64,000 bases of DNA from Erwinia sp. 198 (GTDB taxonomy: Bacteria > Pseudomonadota > Gammaproteobacteria > Enterobacterales > Enterobacteriaceae): contig NZ_RHUM01000003.1 of the NCBI RefSeq assembly GCF_003937915.1, forward strand, positions 295,703-359,702, read 5' to 3'. Below are positions 50,641 through 62,544 of the stretch, one piece after another (the stretch's first letter is position 1; every line of letters begins with the position of its first letter). A program made the translations under genes and the position numbers. Below the pieces are notes generated by a model. That model ran no database searches and was not told the origin of the DNA. It saw only the letters and a list, made by a program, of their open reading frames with translations.

Positions 50641-50646
50641 CCGCGA

Positions 50647-52476
50647 TCAAAACGGGAAGAGCAGCGGCACCAGCAGCACGCTGACCATCATAATCAACAG
50701 CGTAAAAGGTACGCCCGTTTTGACAAAATCGCTGAAGCGATAGCCGCCCGGCCCCAGTACCAGCGTATTGACCGGACTGGAAACCGGCGTCATAAAGGCG
50801 CTGGAAGCCGCTACCGCGACAGTCATGGCGAAAGGATAAGGCGAAACGCCCATTTGATGCGCTGCGGCGACGCCAACCGGCGCCATCAGCACCGCCGTAG
50901 CGGTATTGGAGATAAACAGGCCGATAGTCGCGCAGAGAACAAACAGGCAGGTCAGCATAACGTGCGGCGTATAGCCGCCGGCCAGATCCATCAATCCGTC
51001 GACAATCAGCGTTATTCCCCCGGTTTTTTGCAGCGCCAGCGCAAACGGCATCATGCCCACAATTAAAATAATGCTCGGCCAGTGGATCGCCCGGTAGGCA
51101 CTTTCCATATCAATGCAGCGAAATTTACCCATCAGCAAACAGGCAATGAGCGCCGCTATGGGATTGGGGATTTCATTGGTGAGCATCATGGCGACCATCA
51201 GCGCCAGACAAAAAATGGCGTGCGGCGCCTGGCTGCTGGCGGGCGCGACGTCTTTAACCTCGGCAGGCAGGCTGAGCAACAGCACGTCCCGCTTTTGTAG
51301 CTGCAGCTGGGTGATTTTTTTCCAGTCGCCGATCACCAGCAAACAGTCCCCCAGCTCCAATGGCAGATCGCTCAGCACGCCTTCCAGCACCTCGCCGCGA
51401 CGGCGGATGCCGATCACGCTCACGCCGTAACGCGTGCGGAACGAGCTTTCCCGCAGCGTTTTGCCCTGGAGTTCGGAATCGGGAAAAATCAGCACTTCCG
51501 CCATACCGACATCCTGCGCCCGATCGGAAAAATATTCGCCGCGCAGGATCATCGGTTCCAACCGATACTCGCTGCAAAATTCGCGGATATCAATATCGGC
51601 AGCGGACATATCGATCAGCAGCACGTCGCGGGCGCGAAACTGCGTCATGCCGGTCACCGGCACCATCACCCGTCGGAATTTACGCCAGCGCTCCAGCCCA
51701 ACCACGTTAATGCCGTAGCGCTCGCGCAACCGTAAATCGTCCAGCGGCTCGCCAATAAGCGGCGAACCGGGGTGGACGGCCAGGCGGCGCGCTCTGCCGC
51801 TCAGCCTGTAATCCTTGATCAGATCGCGGAAAGTACGTTCCTGCCCTTTTCTGGCCTGTTTGTTTTCCGCCGCACCCAGCCAGAAACGCGCAACAAGCAT
51901 ATAACCGATGCCCAGCAGCAGGGCGGCCAGCCCGATCGGCGTGACGTCGAAGAAGCCGAACCCCGCCAGCCCTTCCCGTACCAGCTCGCTGTTGATCACC
52001 AGATTGGGCGCCGTCGCGACCAGAGTCAGCATGCCGCTGATCAGGCCGGCAAAGCTCAGCGGCATCATCAGCCTGCCCGGAGAACGGTTCATCTTCGCCG
52101 AGACGCTCATCACCACCGGGATAAAAATCGCCACCACGCCGGTTGAGCTCATAAAGGCGCCCAGACCGGCTACGGTCAGCATCAGCAAAGCCAGCATTTT
52201 CGCTTCGCTGCTGCCCGCCATTTTCATCAGCCAGTCGCCCATTCTCAGGGCCACGCCGGTACGAACCAGCCCTTCGCCAATCACAAACAGCGCCGCGATC
52301 AGCAGCACGTTAGCGTCGCTGAAGCCCATCGTAGCTTCCTGCAAGGTCAGCGTGCCGCTAAGCACAAAAACGATAATTACCAGCAGCGCCACAACATCCA
52401 TACGTACCTTGCCGCTGACAAACAGCGCGATCGCCATCGCCAGCAGGCTCAGCACCCAGATAAGCTCGTTATTCAC
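50647..52476 (-). CDS. yfbS: SLC13/DASS-family transporter YfbS with RCK-type domains
   Basis: 609 residues (E. coli 610). About ten or more membrane helices in two halves (about 1-190 and 405-609) with a conserved [13 protein letters not shown] segment and a matching [14 protein letters not shown] in the second half. Two cytosolic TrkA-C-like domains lie between them (about 215-300 and 305-390). Substrate unknown; members of the family move divalent anions such as sulphate or dicarboxylates. Confidence 0.9.
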   Translation of the reverse strand: MNNELIWVLSLLAMAIALFVSGKVRMDVVALLVIIVFVLSGTLTLQEATMGFSDANVLLIAALFVIGEGLVRTGVALRMGDWLMKMAGSSEAKMLALLMLTVAGLGAFMSSTGVVAIFIPVVMSVSAKMNRSPGRLMMPLSFAGLISGMLTLVATAPNLVINSELVREGLAGFGFFDVTPIGLAALLLGIGYMLVARFWLGAAENKQARKGQERTFRDLIKDYRLSGRARRLAVHPGSPLIGEPLDDLRLRERYGINVVGLERWRKFRRVMVPVTGMTQFRARDVLLIDMSAADIDIREFCSEYRLEPMILRGEYFSDRAQDVGMAEVLIFPDSELQGKTLRESSFRTRYGVSVIGIRRRGEVLEGVLSDLPLELGDCLLVIGDWKKITQLQLQKRDVLLLSLPAEVKDVAPASSQAPHAIFCLALMVAMMLTNEIPNPIAALIACLLMGKFRCIDMESAYRAIHWPSIILIVGMMPFALALQKTGGITLIVDGLMDLAGGYTPHVMLTCLFVLCATIGLFISNTATAVLMAPVGVAAAHQMGVSPYPFAMTVAVAASSAFMTPVSSPVNTLVLGPGGYRFSDFVKTGVPFTLLIMMVSVLLVPLLFPF

Positions 52477-52519
52477 ATCCGCTTCCCGCTTATGAGCAAA
52501 ACTGTCGGCAGGATGCCAT

Positions 52520-52544
52520 AAAAAAGCCCCGCAGATGCGGGGCT
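52520..52544 (-). terminator. hxpA terminator
   Basis: Perfect 8-bp stem AGCCCCGC/GCGGGGCT with a 4-nt loop and six T on the minus strand, ten bases beyond the hxpA stop. Confidence 0.88.
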
Positions 52545-52554
52545 AAATCATAAG

Positions 52555-53214
52555 TTAATGCTTTCGATGCACGTCGATGGTGCCGTCACCGTTTTTATTG
52601 ACGATCAGCTCTTCCAGTGAGCTGAGCTGCATGGCGACCTCTTCCAGGCGAGGTGAACCGGCAGGCGCGTTGACGGCAATCACATGGCTGCCCGCCGCGA
52701 GGCCGGAAAGGATACCCGCAGCGGCGTCTTCCACCACCACGCACTCTTCCGGCTCCAGCTCCAGCAGCTGGGCGCCCAGTAAATAGGCATCCGGGGCCGG
52801 TTTACCGTTTTGCACGCGTTCAGCGGTGACAAATATCTCCGGCTCCGGCAGGCCAGCCGCCTTACGCCGGGCAGAAGCAACGGGAACGGAGCCGGACGTA
52901 ACGATAGCCCACGGAATATGCAGCTCGTTAAGCGTGGCGAGCAGTTCCTGCGCGCCCGGTAAAGCTACGATGCCGTCGGTATCTTCCGCTTCGGTTTTTT
53001 CCAGCGCCAGAAATTCCTGCTGGATGGCTTCTTCAGACGCGCCGGCCATAAAATGACGCAGTGAGGTGATAGCCTGCTTGCCGTGGATAAAATTCAGCAC
53101 CTCATCCGCTGCGATGTTGTGCCGTGAGGCCCAGTTTACCCAGGCGCGTTCGACTACCGGTAGAGAGTCCACCAGCGTGCCGTCCAAATCAAACAGAAAA
53201 CCTTTACACTTCAC
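52555..53214 (-). CDS. hxpA: HAD-family sugar phosphatase (YfbT)
   Basis: 219 residues. Haloacid-dehalogenase phosphatase: motif I FDLDGTLVDSLP (Asp nucleophile), motif II VTSGS and the acidic motif IV VVVEDAAAG. In E. coli the enzyme acts on hexitol and other sugar phosphates. It is followed by a strong terminator; yfbU lies 13 bases upstream in the same direction. Confidence 0.93.
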   Translation of the reverse strand: MKCKGFLFDLDGTLVDSLPVVERAWVNWASRHNIAADEVLNFIHGKQAITSLRHFMAGASEEAIQQEFLALEKTEAEDTDGIVALPGAQELLATLNELHIPWAIVTSGSVPVASARRKAAGLPEPEIFVTAERVQNGKPAPDAYLLGAQLLELEPEECVVVEDAAAGILSGLAAGSHVIAVNAPAGSPRLEEVAMQLSSLEELIVNKNGDGTIDVHRKH

Positions 53215-53227
53215 TACATGTTCCTTC

Positions 53228-53722
53228 TCAGGCGTTGATGATTTGCGCGATCTCGTTCGCGCTCAGATGATACTGCCTTGGGCAAGTGTGCCACACGGCC
53301 AGCATCCGTTGATACTTTTCCCACATCGGCATCTGGGCGTTAAAGCCGTGGCTGCCTGCATCAAACTGAGTATAGCGGCCTTCAATCTGCACCATAAACC
53401 GCACGTAGCCAAGGAATCGCGCCTCGGTAGCAGCGTCAAATCCTAAAAACTGCAGACGGCGCGCTTCGATTGCGCTGTGATCTTTCAGATTTGTCCAGGA
53501 CACATGCAGCGCGTGGTGCATCTCCATAATATCAATCAGCGTACGGCAGACGGATTCCGGCAGCTCGCCGAATTCGCGATCCAGCTCGCGCATTTGCAGG
53601 CCATAGCCGCGTTCAACGATCGTTTGCAGACGACGATAGCGCTCAAGATTATCGGGATCCAACAGGCTCATCAGCTTGTACTGGTTAGAAAGGATTAAAC
53701 GCTGCGCATGGCTCATTTCCAT
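53228..53722 (-). CDS. yfbU: Conserved protein YfbU (UPF0304)
   Basis: 164 residues from ATG 53722, matching the E. coli start and length ([16 protein letters not shown]). A longer frame to 53797 is not supported by homology. Helical protein of unknown role that E. coli studies associate with programmed cell death under stress. The core [14 protein letters not shown] and the C-terminus [12 protein letters not shown] are conserved. Confidence 0.93.
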   Translation of the reverse strand: MEMSHAQRLILSNQYKLMSLLDPDNLERYRRLQTIVERGYGLQMRELDREFGELPESVCRTLIDIMEMHHALHVSWTNLKDHSAIEARRLQFLGFDAATEARFLGYVRFMVQIEGRYTQFDAGSHGFNAQMPMWEKYQRMLAVWHTCPRQYHLSANEIAQIINA

Positions 53723-53862
53723 CATCAACTCCTGGTGACACGGTGGACAAAATGAAAGGATGGCGCAAGGATCGCATAACGCGCTGTGGCGAGGCACAGC
53801 AAACCGCTACTTCTTTGATGCAGGGCAGTTTTTCGCCGCTGCGGCGGCGAAAAACGCAGAAC

Positions 53863-54315
53863 TCAGAGATCGTCGAGGAAAGTTTTATCCAGCTGACCGA
53901 AAGCGCGTTTCAGCACGTCGGCGAGCGCCTGGTATGTAGGTTTGCCTTCTACAGGCGCCAGCGCCTGGCCCGCGGCCTGAAGTTTTTCGCGCACTTCGTG
54001 AAACCAGCTCAGCAGGGCGGGCGGCAGCGGCGTGGCGGAACGTTTGCCCAGCCACCACAGACCCTGCATCGGCAGGCTACAGGCGAACAGCGCGGTGGCG
54101 ACGGCAGGCCCAAGCTGGCCCCCCAACGCGATCTGCCAGGTCATGGCGAAGACAGCCAGCGGCGGCATAAAACGGATGCCGAATCGCGTCGCCGTAGTGA
54201 CTCTGTTTTCCGGAAACAGAGGGGCAAGACGCTTGTCGGCTGGCCACGTCTTCATATAATGCTGCCCGTTCTGAAACAGCTTGACCCAACCGACAGTGCC
54301 GGATTCATTTGCCAT
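53863..54315 (-). CDS. yfbV: Membrane protein YfbV (UPF0208)
   Basis: 150 residues from ATG 54315, which has GAGG six bases upstream; the frame to 54333 is less likely. Two membrane helices (about 47-66 and 70-88) around [20 protein letters not shown], then a conserved C-terminus ending LDKTFLDDL. In E. coli YfbV has been linked to insulation of the Ter macrodomain through tid sites; whether such sites occur here was not checked. Confidence 0.93.
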   Translation of the reverse strand: MANESGTVGWVKLFQNGQHYMKTWPADKRLAPLFPENRVTTATRFGIRFMPPLAVFAMTWQIALGGQLGPAVATALFACSLPMQGLWWLGKRSATPLPPALLSWFHEVREKLQAAGQALAPVEGKPTYQALADVLKRAFGQLDKTFLDDL

Positions 54316-54647
54316 GGTTGACCTCAACTTCACGGATAAAAATTAAACAAAAAATACCACGTAACAACTTTACCTTACAGCCTTCAAAAAATTTTGTCTT
54401 TACAAGGCACTCTGGTTATCCTGTGCGCGCTTGTTGAATGGCTGTTACATGCTTGCTGCGATTCTGCTGAGCTAACACGGGTCGGCCCGCACAAATTCAA
54501 AAAATCTTTGGGTTTTTATGAAATTTTTTTGCTTTCGGACAAATTATGCCGACAGCATGATGTTCATCATAATGTACCAGCTTTCATGCGCTACGCTGAT
54601 AGTCTGATTGAGTTTTTTTTCGCCACCCTCAACCAATAGGACCTACC
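54316..54647. promoter_or_regulatory. yfbV-ackA divergent region
   Basis: 330 bp containing the promoters of yfbV and ackA-pta. The stretch before ackA is AT-rich, with a run of T at 54612. AGGACC lies before the ackA ATG. Specific FNR or ArcA sites could not be assigned. Confidence 0.45.
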
Positions 54648-55850
54648 ATGTCGAGTAAGTTAGTTCTGGTTTTGAACTGCGGTAGCTCTTCGTTAAAATT
54701 CGCCATTCTTGATCCCGCAAACGGCGACGAATATCTTTCCGGTTTAGCCGAATGTTTCCACCTGCCCGAAGCGCGCATCAAGTGGAAACTGGAAGGCGAA
54801 AAACAGGAAGCGGCCCTGGGCGCTGGCGCAGCTCACAGTGAAGCTCTTAACTTTATCGTTAAAACTATTCTGGCACAAAAACCAGCGCTGTCTGCACAAA
54901 TTACTGCAATAGGTCACCGTATCGTGCACGGCGGCGAAAAGCTGACCCAGTCCGTGGTGATTGATCAGGACGTTGTTCAGGGTATTAAAGACGCCTCTTC
55001 TTTTGCACCGTTGCATAATCCGGCGCATCTGATCGGTATCGACGAAGCGATGAAAAACTTTCCGCATCTTTCCGATAAAAACGTGGCGGTGTTCGATACC
55101 GCGTTTCATCAAAGCATGCCGGAAGAGTCTTACCTGTATGCCCTGCCTTATCACCTATATAAGGAACACGGCGTGCGCCGCTACGGCGCTCACGGTACCA
55201 GCCACTACTACGTCACGCACGAAGCGGCCAAAGCGCTTAACAAACCGCTGCATGAACTCAACGTCATTACCTGTCATCTGGGCAACGGCGGTTCCGTCAG
55301 CGCAATTCGTAACGGCGAGTGCGTGGACACTTCTATGGGCCTGACGCCGCTGGAAGGCCTGGTAATGGGCACCCGTTCCGGCGATATCGATCCGGCGATT
55401 GTGTTTTTCCTGCACGACACGCTGGGTATGAGCGTTGACGCCATCAACAAAATGCTGACCAAAGAGTCCGGGCTGCTTGGACTGACTGGCGTGACCAGCG
55501 ACTGCCGCTACGTGGAAGAAAACTACACCACCAAAGAAGATGCAAGGCGCGCGATGGACGTTTATTGCCATCGCCTTGCCAAATACATCGGCTCCTATAC
55601 GGCGCTGATGGAAGGCAGGCTGGACGCGGTTATCTTTACCGGCGGCATTGGCGAAAACGCCGCGATGGTGCGCGAGTTGACGCTAAACAAACTGACCCTG
55701 CTCGGTTTTGAACCCGATAGTGAGCGTAATCTGGCCGCTCGCTTCGGCAAAGCGGGTTTTATCAATAAAGAAGGCACCCGACCTGCTATTGTCATCCCGA
55801 CTAACGAAGAGCTGGTGATTGCGCAGGACGCCAGCCGCTTAACCGCTTAA
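54648..55850 (+). CDS. ackA: Acetate kinase
   Basis: 400 residues, as in E. coli. It interconverts acetyl phosphate plus ADP and acetate plus ATP. Family signatures: [15 protein letters not shown] at the N-terminus, [14 protein letters not shown], and the phosphate-binding [12 protein letters not shown]. Upstream of pta in the usual operon. Confidence 0.98.
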   Translation: MSSKLVLVLNCGSSSLKFAILDPANGDEYLSGLAECFHLPEARIKWKLEGEKQEAALGAGAAHSEALNFIVKTILAQKPALSAQITAIGHRIVHGGEKLTQSVVIDQDVVQGIKDASSFAPLHNPAHLIGIDEAMKNFPHLSDKNVAVFDTAFHQSMPEESYLYALPYHLYKEHGVRRYGAHGTSHYYVTHEAAKALNKPLHELNVITCHLGNGGSVSAIRNGECVDTSMGLTPLEGLVMGTRSGDIDPAIVFFLHDTLGMSVDAINKMLTKESGLLGLTGVTSDCRYVEENYTTKEDARRAMDVYCHRLAKYIGSYTALMEGRLDAVIFTGGIGENAAMVRELTLNKLTLLGFEPDSERNLAARFGKAGFINKEGTRPAIVIPTNEELVIAQDASRLTA

Positions 55851-55855
55851 GTGCA

Positions 55856-55879
55856 CACCGTCAGCTCAGGCTGACGGTG
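55856..55879 (+). other. Stem-loop between ackA and pta
   Basis: Perfect 9-bp stem CACCGTCAG/CTGACGGTG just after the ackA stop, followed by TGTTT only. It could attenuate readthrough or protect the ackA message 3' end. Confidence 0.6.
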
Positions 55880-55972
55880 CTGTTTCAGACATCAGGAAAC
55901 CCACCGCCGCTGTTTTTTCGGCAGTTATCGCTAAAGCACCGGCATAACGGGTCTAATTATGAGAGGTTTACC

Positions 55973-58117
55973 TTGTCTCGTACCATCATGCTCATCCCTA
56001 CCGGCACCAGCGTCGGTCTTACCAGCGTCAGCCTGGGCGTTATCCGCGCGATGGAGCGTAAAGGCGTCCGTCTCAGCGTGTTTAAACCTATTGCCCAACC
56101 GCGTACCGGCGGCGATTCGCTTGACCAGACCACGCTGATTATCCGTAAAAACTCTGCTATTCCCGCAGCCGAACCGCTGCAGATGAGCCGCGTGGAATCG
56201 CTGCTCGGCGCTAATCAGCAGGACGTGCTGATGGAAGAGATCATCGCGCGCTACCACGAGAATACCAGTGATGCAGAAGTGGTGCTGGTGGAAGGCCTGG
56301 TGCCGACGCGCAAGCACCAGTTCGCTACGGCGCTGAACTATGAGATCGCCAAAACGCTGAACGCGGAGATCGTTTTTGTGATGTCGCCCGGCAACGATTC
56401 GCCGGAAGCGCTACAGGAGCGTATAAAGCTGACGCGTAGCAGCTTCGGCGGCAGCAAAAATAAAAACATCACGGGCGTGATCGTTAATAAGCTGAACGCG
56501 CCCGTTGATGAACAGGGCCGTACCCGTCCCGACCTTTCCGAAATTTTTGATGATTCCACCAAGGCCAGCATTGCCAATATCGATCCACAACAGCTGGCCG
56601 TCAACAGCCCGCTGCCGGTACTGGGCTGCGTGCCGTGGAGCTTCGATCTGATAGCTACCCGCGCTATCGATATGTGCCGCCATCTTAATGCACAGATTAT
56701 TAACGAAGGCGATATTGCCACGCGCCGCGTGAAGTCGGTGACGTTCTGCGCCCGCAGCCTGCCGCATATGCTGGAGCATTTTCGTCCCGGCTCGCTGCTG
56801 GTGACCTCCGCCGACCGTCCTGATGTGCTGGTGGCTGCCTGCCTGGCGGCAATGAACGGCGTGGAGATCGGCGCTATCCTGCTGACCGGCGGCTATCAGA
56901 TCGATGCGCCTATCCAGCGCCTGTGCGAACGCGCCTTCGCCACCGGCCTGCCGGTGTTTATGGTGAAAACCAATACTTGGCAGACCTCGCTGAGCCTGCA
57001 AAGCTTTAACCTGGAAGTGCCCAGCGACGATACCCAACGCGTTGAGCGGGTGCAGGAATACGTGGCCAGCCATATCAGCGCCGACTGGATTGACTCGCTG
57101 ACCGCCGCCTCCGAGCGTAGCCGCCGCCTGTCGCCGCCGGCCTTCCGCTATCAGCTGACCGAGCTGGCCCGCCATGCCCGTAAGCGCATCGTTCTGCCGG
57201 AAGGCGACGAGCCGCGCACCGTTAAGGCGGCCGCTATCTGCGCCGAACGCGGCATCGCTACCTGCGTGCTGCTGGGTAATCCGGATGAGATCCAGCGCGT
57301 GGCCGCGGCTCAGGGCGTCGAGCTGGGTAAAGGCATCGAAATCGTCGATCCACAGCAGGTGCGGGAAAACTATGTGCCTCGTCTGGTGGAGCTGCGTAAA
57401 AACAAAGGCATGACCGAGGTTGTGGCGCAGGAGCAGCTGGAAGACAACGTGATGCTGGGCACCATGATGCTGGAAAGCAGCGAGGTGGACGGCCTGGTTT
57501 CCGGCGCGGTGCACACCACGGCCAATACCATTCGTCCGCCGTTACAGCTGATTAAAACCGCGCCGGGCAGCTCGCTGGTTTCTTCGGTGTTCTTTATGCT
57601 GCTGCCGGAACAGGTGCTGGTGTATGGCGACTGCGCCATTAACCCGGATCCGAATCCGGAGCAGCTGGCTGAAATCGCCATCCAGTCCGCAGATTCCGCT
57701 ACCGCTTTCGGCATAGAGCCGCGCGTGGCGATGATCTCCTACTCGACCGGTAACTCTGGCGCGGGCAGCGACGTGGAAAAAGTGCGCGAAGCTACGCGCA
57801 TCGCCAAAGAGAAACGCCCGGATCTGGTGATCGACGGCCCGTTGCAGTACGACGCTGCGATTATGGCCGATGTCGCCAAATCTAAAGCGCCGGATTCACC
57901 GGTCGCCGGTCGCGCCACCGTATTTATCTTCCCGGATCTCAACACCGGTAATACCACCTATAAAGCCGTACAGCGCTCTGCCGATCTTATTTCCATCGGG
58001 CCGATGCTGCAAGGTATGCGCAAGCCGGTTAACGATCTGTCGCGCGGCGCGTTAGTAGACGATATTGTTTATACTATCGCCCTGACCGCCATTCAGGCTA
58101 AACAGGCCGAAGGTTAA
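55973..58117 (+). CDS. pta: Phosphate acetyltransferase
   Basis: 714 residues, exactly the E. coli length, when started at TTG 55973 (reads [18 protein letters not shown] after GAGAGG). E. coli pta also uses a non-ATG start. Any ATG upstream (55877) would add 32 unsupported residues. N-terminal P-loop-like ATPase-type domain, middle DRTGG domain (about 230-350) and C-terminal phosphotransacetylase domain (about 390-714, with [23 protein letters not shown] and [16 protein letters not shown]). A strong terminator follows. Confidence 0.95.
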   Translation: MSRTIMLIPTGTSVGLTSVSLGVIRAMERKGVRLSVFKPIAQPRTGGDSLDQTTLIIRKNSAIPAAEPLQMSRVESLLGANQQDVLMEEIIARYHENTSDAEVVLVEGLVPTRKHQFATALNYEIAKTLNAEIVFVMSPGNDSPEALQERIKLTRSSFGGSKNKNITGVIVNKLNAPVDEQGRTRPDLSEIFDDSTKASIANIDPQQLAVNSPLPVLGCVPWSFDLIATRAIDMCRHLNAQIINEGDIATRRVKSVTFCARSLPHMLEHFRPGSLLVTSADRPDVLVAACLAAMNGVEIGAILLTGGYQIDAPIQRLCERAFATGLPVFMVKTNTWQTSLSLQSFNLEVPSDDTQRVERVQEYVASHISADWIDSLTAASERSRRLSPPAFRYQLTELARHARKRIVLPEGDEPRTVKAAAICAERGIATCVLLGNPDEIQRVAAAQGVELGKGIEIVDPQQVRENYVPRLVELRKNKGMTEVVAQEQLEDNVMLGTMMLESSEVDGLVSGAVHTTANTIRPPLQLIKTAPGSSLVSSVFFMLLPEQVLVYGDCAINPDPNPEQLAEIAIQSADSATAFGIEPRVAMISYSTGNSGAGSDVEKVREATRIAKEKRPDLVIDGPLQYDAAIMADVAKSKAPDSPVAGRATVFIFPDLNTGNTTYKAVQRSADLISIGPMLQGMRKPVNDLSRGALVDDIVYTIALTAIQAKQAEG

Positions 58118-58133
58118 TACGCACTTTAAATTG

Positions 58134-58161
58134 AAGCGGATCGAAAGGTCCGCTTTTTTTT
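58134..58161 (+). terminator. pta terminator
   Basis: Stem AAGCGGA/TCCGCTT with a small loop and an eight-T run, 17 bases past the stop. Confidence 0.9.
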
Positions 58162-58406
58162 GCACAAATAAAAAAGTCATTACGGCGAAATACCCTTACC
58201 TCCGCTATTTTTCCTCGTCCTGAAAAATTCATTTTTACGCAAAGAAAAAAAAGTAAAGTCACTGATATATAAAATAAAAATTCAGGATAAAATTATTCCT
58301 GGTAGAATTCAGGTTCCGGTGCCAGGCTTATCATGGCAAGAGACAGAGTCTTTTTGATAATAATGTCTTCAGGAACAACACCTATATCAGGCAAGGGAGT
58401 TCTCTC
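58162..58406. other. pta to membrane-protein spacer
   Basis: 245 bp, AT-rich around 58180-58300, ending in GGGAG before the next ATG. Presumed promoter of the downstream gene; no specific sites assigned. Confidence 0.4.
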
Positions 58407-59405
58407 ATGAGCGATCACCAAGTTCATCCGGTTTACAATGAAGTAAATAGCGGCATTCCGCTAAAGCGTATTTCATGGAGTGCTATTTTCGCAGGCGTGA
58501 TCCTTTCCGTGGTTATTTATTTGCTGCTAACCATTCTGGGTACGGCAATTGGCGCGACCACGGTCGATCCGTTAAAAGAACAAAATCCGCTTGAAGGCCT
58601 GGGTACGGGCGCCACTATCTGGACAGGGCTGAGCATGCTGATCTCTGTCGGTGCGGGCGCCTATATCACCGGCCGTCTGGCACAGCGTGAAGGCGCGCTG
58701 CACGGATTACTGATGTGGGCCGTAAACACACTGGTTTGCGTATGGCTGTTCGCCGTTGTGCTTAGCAGCGCCGTTAGCGGGACCGCCAGCGTGATTGGCT
58801 CCGGCTTTAACATGCTGGGCAACGGTATTTCCAGCATGGCGCCTTCTGTAGGACAGAACATCAAGCAGAAGCTGCAGGAAAACAATATTGACCTGAATAA
58901 TTTGCAAAACGAGCTGGAAACCACGCTGCGTCAGACCGGCAAGCCAGAGCTGCAGCCGGAAAAACTGCAGCAGGACGCCAACAAAGAAGCTGATACCGCG
59001 CAAAATCAGGCTGAGGATACTGCCAAAGATCAGCAGAATGCCGATACCGATTTAGCCAGCTGGTTCTCAGGCGTCGTGCAGCGTAACCAGGCTACCCTTC
59101 AGGCTGCCGACGTTGACGCGCTGAAAAATATCGTTAAAGCCCGTACCGGTAAGAGCGATCAGGAAGTCGATCAGATCGTTGCTCAGACGCAACAGAGCTA
59201 CGAGCAGGCTTACCAGAAATATCAGGAACTGAAAAAACAAGCGGAGCAGAAAGCGCGTGAAGCCGGTGAAAAAGCCGCCGCCGCTACGGCTAAAGCCAGC
59301 TGGATCGCCCTGATCACGCTGCTGGTGGAAGCCGCGATCGCAGGTTGGATGGGTATGCTGGGTCGTAAAACGCAGCCCCGCCTGGCCGTACGCGAAACTC
59401 GCTAA
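58407..59405 (+). CDS. Four-helix membrane protein with long coiled coil, PhnA-like
   Basis: 332 residues; absent from E. coli at this position. Predicted membrane helices at about 22-45, 69-88 and 100-125. Then comes a hydrophilic Gln/Lys/Ala-rich region (about 145-290) with coiled-coil character (LQNELETTLRQ, YQKYQELKKQAEQKAREAGE), and a final helix at about 298-317 (ALITLLVEAAIAGWMGMLG). Related proteins are annotated 'PhnA-like' or 'CAP-Gly protein' without known function. Own promoter and terminator suggest a monocistronic unit. Confidence 0.7.
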   Translation: MSDHQVHPVYNEVNSGIPLKRISWSAIFAGVILSVVIYLLLTILGTAIGATTVDPLKEQNPLEGLGTGATIWTGLSMLISVGAGAYITGRLAQREGALHGLLMWAVNTLVCVWLFAVVLSSAVSGTASVIGSGFNMLGNGISSMAPSVGQNIKQKLQENNIDLNNLQNELETTLRQTGKPELQPEKLQQDANKEADTAQNQAEDTAKDQQNADTDLASWFSGVVQRNQATLQAADVDALKNIVKARTGKSDQEVDQIVAQTQQSYEQAYQKYQELKKQAEQKAREAGEKAAAATAKASWIALITLLVEAAIAGWMGMLGRKTQPRLAVRETR

Positions 59406-59416
59406 TCACCAGTGCT

Positions 59417-59442
59417 AAAAAGGCCGCTTATGCGGCCTTTTT
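59417..59442. terminator. Bidirectional terminator
   Basis: Stem AAAAAGGCCGC/GCGGCCTTTTT with a TTAT loop and T-runs in both orientations, between the convergent membrane-protein gene and yfcD. Confidence 0.9.
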
Positions 59443-59443
59443 T

Positions 59444-59968
59444 TTAGCGATTCTGCTCACCGTTGCGGCTCAGCCACAGCGACAGCGCTTTTAGCGAATC
59501 ATCTGTAAACTCGTCGCAGCGACCAGTGATCTCTTCCGGCGTCATCCAGAATATCTCTTCAACCTCTTCTTCCTGCATTGCAAACGGGCCGTGAGACACG
59601 CAGCTAAACAGGCCGCCCCACACGCGACAGTGCTGGTCTTCATAATAAAACAGACCATGTTCCGCAAAAGGCACAGCGGCAATGCCCAGCTCTTCTTCTG
59701 CTTCCCGACGCGCCGACTCCAGCATCTCTTCGCCGCTCTGCACTACGCCGCCAGCGGTTGCATCCAGCATTCCCGGCATAAAGTCTTTGTTCTGCGTCCG
59801 ACGCTGCACCAGGATCTTGCCGGCGCCGTTATGCACCACAATATAAGTAGCGCGATGACGTAAACATTGCGCCCGCATCTGCGCCCGGCTGGACTTCGCG
59901 ATTACCTCGTTATCTTCATTAACGATATCCACCCACTCCGTGCCGCTGTCTTGCTCCACCATCCCCAA
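59444..59968 (-). CDS. yfcD: Nudix hydrolase YfcD
   Basis: 174 residues (E. coli 180). The Nudix box is recognisable as [20 protein letters not shown], then ELGI. The N-terminal IDI-like segment [15 protein letters not shown] and the [10 protein letters not shown] strand match E. coli. Substrate not established. E. coli has yfcE next; it is absent here. Confidence 0.94.
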   Translation of the reverse strand: MGMVEQDSGTEWVDIVNEDNEVIAKSSRAQMRAQCLRHRATYIVVHNGAGKILVQRRTQNKDFMPGMLDATAGGVVQSGEEMLESARREAEEELGIAAVPFAEHGLFYYEDQHCRVWGGLFSCVSHGPFAMQEEEVEEIFWMTPEEITGRCDEFTDDSLKALSLWLSRNGEQNR

Positions 59969-60054
59969 CCCTTACTTTTCTGGCGCCTTCGCGCTCGTTG
60001 ATGCCTGCCCGCGCAGTCTGCCACGGGTCGCCTTAAGATACTGATCCCGCTGTG

Positions 60055-60825
<771 letters not shown>

Positions 60826-60866
60826 CTAAGCTTATGGCATTGACGACACCCTTTGAGGAGAAAAAA

Positions 60867-61760
60867 ATGCACATTTTACTCACGGGCGGCACCGGTCTGA
60901 TCGGCAGCCATCTGATCCCTCGTCTTATATCCCGGGGCGACAGCGTGAGCGTGGTCACGCGCGACGTTGTCAGCGCACGGCAGAAACTGGGGGAAAAGAT
61001 TAGCCTGTGGTCCGGGCTGGATCAGCAGCGTAATCTTGACGGCGTGGATGCCGTTATCAACCTGGCCGGCGAGCCTATCGCCGACAAGCGCTGGACCGAA
61101 CAGCAAAAGCAGCATCTTTGTGAAAGCCGCTGGCAGATGACCGAAAAGCTGGCCACGCTGATCAATGCCAGTACGACCCCACCGAAAGTTTTTATCTCCG
61201 GTTCGGCCACGGGTTTTTACGGCGATACCGGCGATGTGGCGATCACTGAAGACGATCCCGGTCATGCGGAATTTACCCATAAGCTGTGCGCGCACTGGGA
61301 AGCGCTGGCGATGGCGGCCGACAGCGACAGAACACGGGTTTGCCTGCTGCGTACCGGCGTCGTGCTGGCTAAAAACGGCGGCGCACTGAGCAAAATGAAG
61401 CTGCCCTTCAAACTGGGCATCGGCGGCCCCCTTGGCAGCGGACAGCAATATATGCCGTGGATCCACCTGGACGATATGCTAAACGCGATCCTGTGGCTGC
61501 TGGATAACCCGGTTCTGCGCGGACCGTTCAATATGGTTTCACCCTACGCGGTACGCAACGAACAGTTCGCCGCCATGCTCGGCCACGCGCTGCACCGACC
61601 GGCCTTTATGCGTACGCCCGCCAGCGCGATTAAGCTGATGATGGGCGAATCCGCAGTACTGGTGCTGGGCGGTCAGCGCGTATTGCCGAAGCGGCTGGAA
61701 GAGTCAGGCTTCAGCTTTCGCTGGTATCAGCTGGACGAAGCGCTGGCGGACGTGGTGTAA
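60867..61760 (+). CDS. yfcH: NAD(P)-binding epimerase-like protein YfcH (SDR39U1)
   Basis: 297 residues, as in E. coli, from ATG 60867 with GAGGAG upstream; an in-frame ATG at 60834 is less likely. Rossmann motif [18 protein letters not shown], conserved [15 protein letters not shown] and the C-terminal DUF1731 region [17 protein letters not shown]. Function unknown. Divergent from yfcF; converges with hisP with five bases between. Confidence 0.94.
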   Translation: MHILLTGGTGLIGSHLIPRLISRGDSVSVVTRDVVSARQKLGEKISLWSGLDQQRNLDGVDAVINLAGEPIADKRWTEQQKQHLCESRWQMTEKLATLINASTTPPKVFISGSATGFYGDTGDVAITEDDPGHAEFTHKLCAHWEALAMAADSDRTRVCLLRTGVVLAKNGGALSKMKLPFKLGIGGPLGSGQQYMPWIHLDDMLNAILWLLDNPVLRGPFNMVSPYAVRNEQFAAMLGHALHRPAFMRTPASAIKLMMGESAVLVLGGQRVLPKRLEESGFSFRWYQLDEALADVV

Positions 61761-61765
61761 CGGCC

Positions 61766-62536
61766 CTATTTCAATGCGCCCGCTAAAAACTGCTGCAGTC
61801 GCGGACTTTGCGGCTGGTTAAACAGCACCTCCGGCGGCCCCTGCTCTTCTATCCGGCCCTGATGTAAAAAAATCACGTGGCTGGAGACGTGGCGGGCGAA
61901 TTCCATTTCGTGCGTCACTACCACCATGGTTTTGCCCTCTTCCGCCAGCTTTTGCATAATCCGCAGAACTTCGCCCACCAGTTCCGGATCGAGCGCCGAG
62001 GTGGGTTCATCAAACAGCAGCACTTCCGGCTCCATTGCCAGCGCGCGGGCAATGGAAACGCGCTGCTGCTGGCCGCCGGACAGATGCACCGGATATTTTG
62101 CCCGCGCGCGCTCGTCGATGCCGACCTTATCCAGGTAGCGAATGGCCCGCGACTGCGCCTCGGCCCTGCTCAGGCCCAGCACCTGAATCGGCGCCTCCAT
62201 CACGTTTTGCAGCACCGTCAGATGGCTCCACAGGTTAAAGTGCTGAAATACCATCGTCAGGCTGGTGCGTAGCGCCCGCAGCTGCTCTTTATTGGCGACT
62301 TTCAGCTGGCCATCGGTGTCGCGCACCAGATTAATCAGCTGATTATTGACGGCAATAGAGCCTTCGCTCGGCTTCTCCAGAAAATTAATACAGCGCAGAA
62401 AAGTGCTTTTCCCCGAGCCGGAAGAACCAATAATGGTGATAACGTCGCCCGCCTTTGCCTGAAGCGAGACGCCTTTCAGCACTTCATGATCGCCATAGCG
62501 TTTGTGCAGCTCGGTGACGTTTAGTTTATTGGACAT
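61766..62536 (-). CDS. hisP: Histidine ABC transporter ATP-binding protein
   Basis: 256 residues from ATG 62536 (E. coli 257). ATPase of the histidine/lysine-arginine-ornithine importer. Walker [10 protein letters not shown], signature LSGGQQQR and Walker B VLLFDEPT are intact, and the D-loop is present. A TTG at 62548, overlapping the hisM stop, is a possible alternative start. Confidence 0.96.
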   Translation of the reverse strand: MSNKLNVTELHKRYGDHEVLKGVSLQAKAGDVITIIGSSGSGKSTFLRCINFLEKPSEGSIAVNNQLINLVRDTDGQLKVANKEQLRALRTSLTMVFQHFNLWSHLTVLQNVMEAPIQVLGLSRAEAQSRAIRYLDKVGIDERARAKYPVHLSGGQQQRVSIARALAMEPEVLLFDEPTSALDPELVGEVLRIMQKLAEEGKTMVVVTHEMEFARHVSSHVIFLHQGRIEEQGPPEVLFNQPQSPRLQQFLAGALK

Positions 62537-62544
62537 AGATCTAC

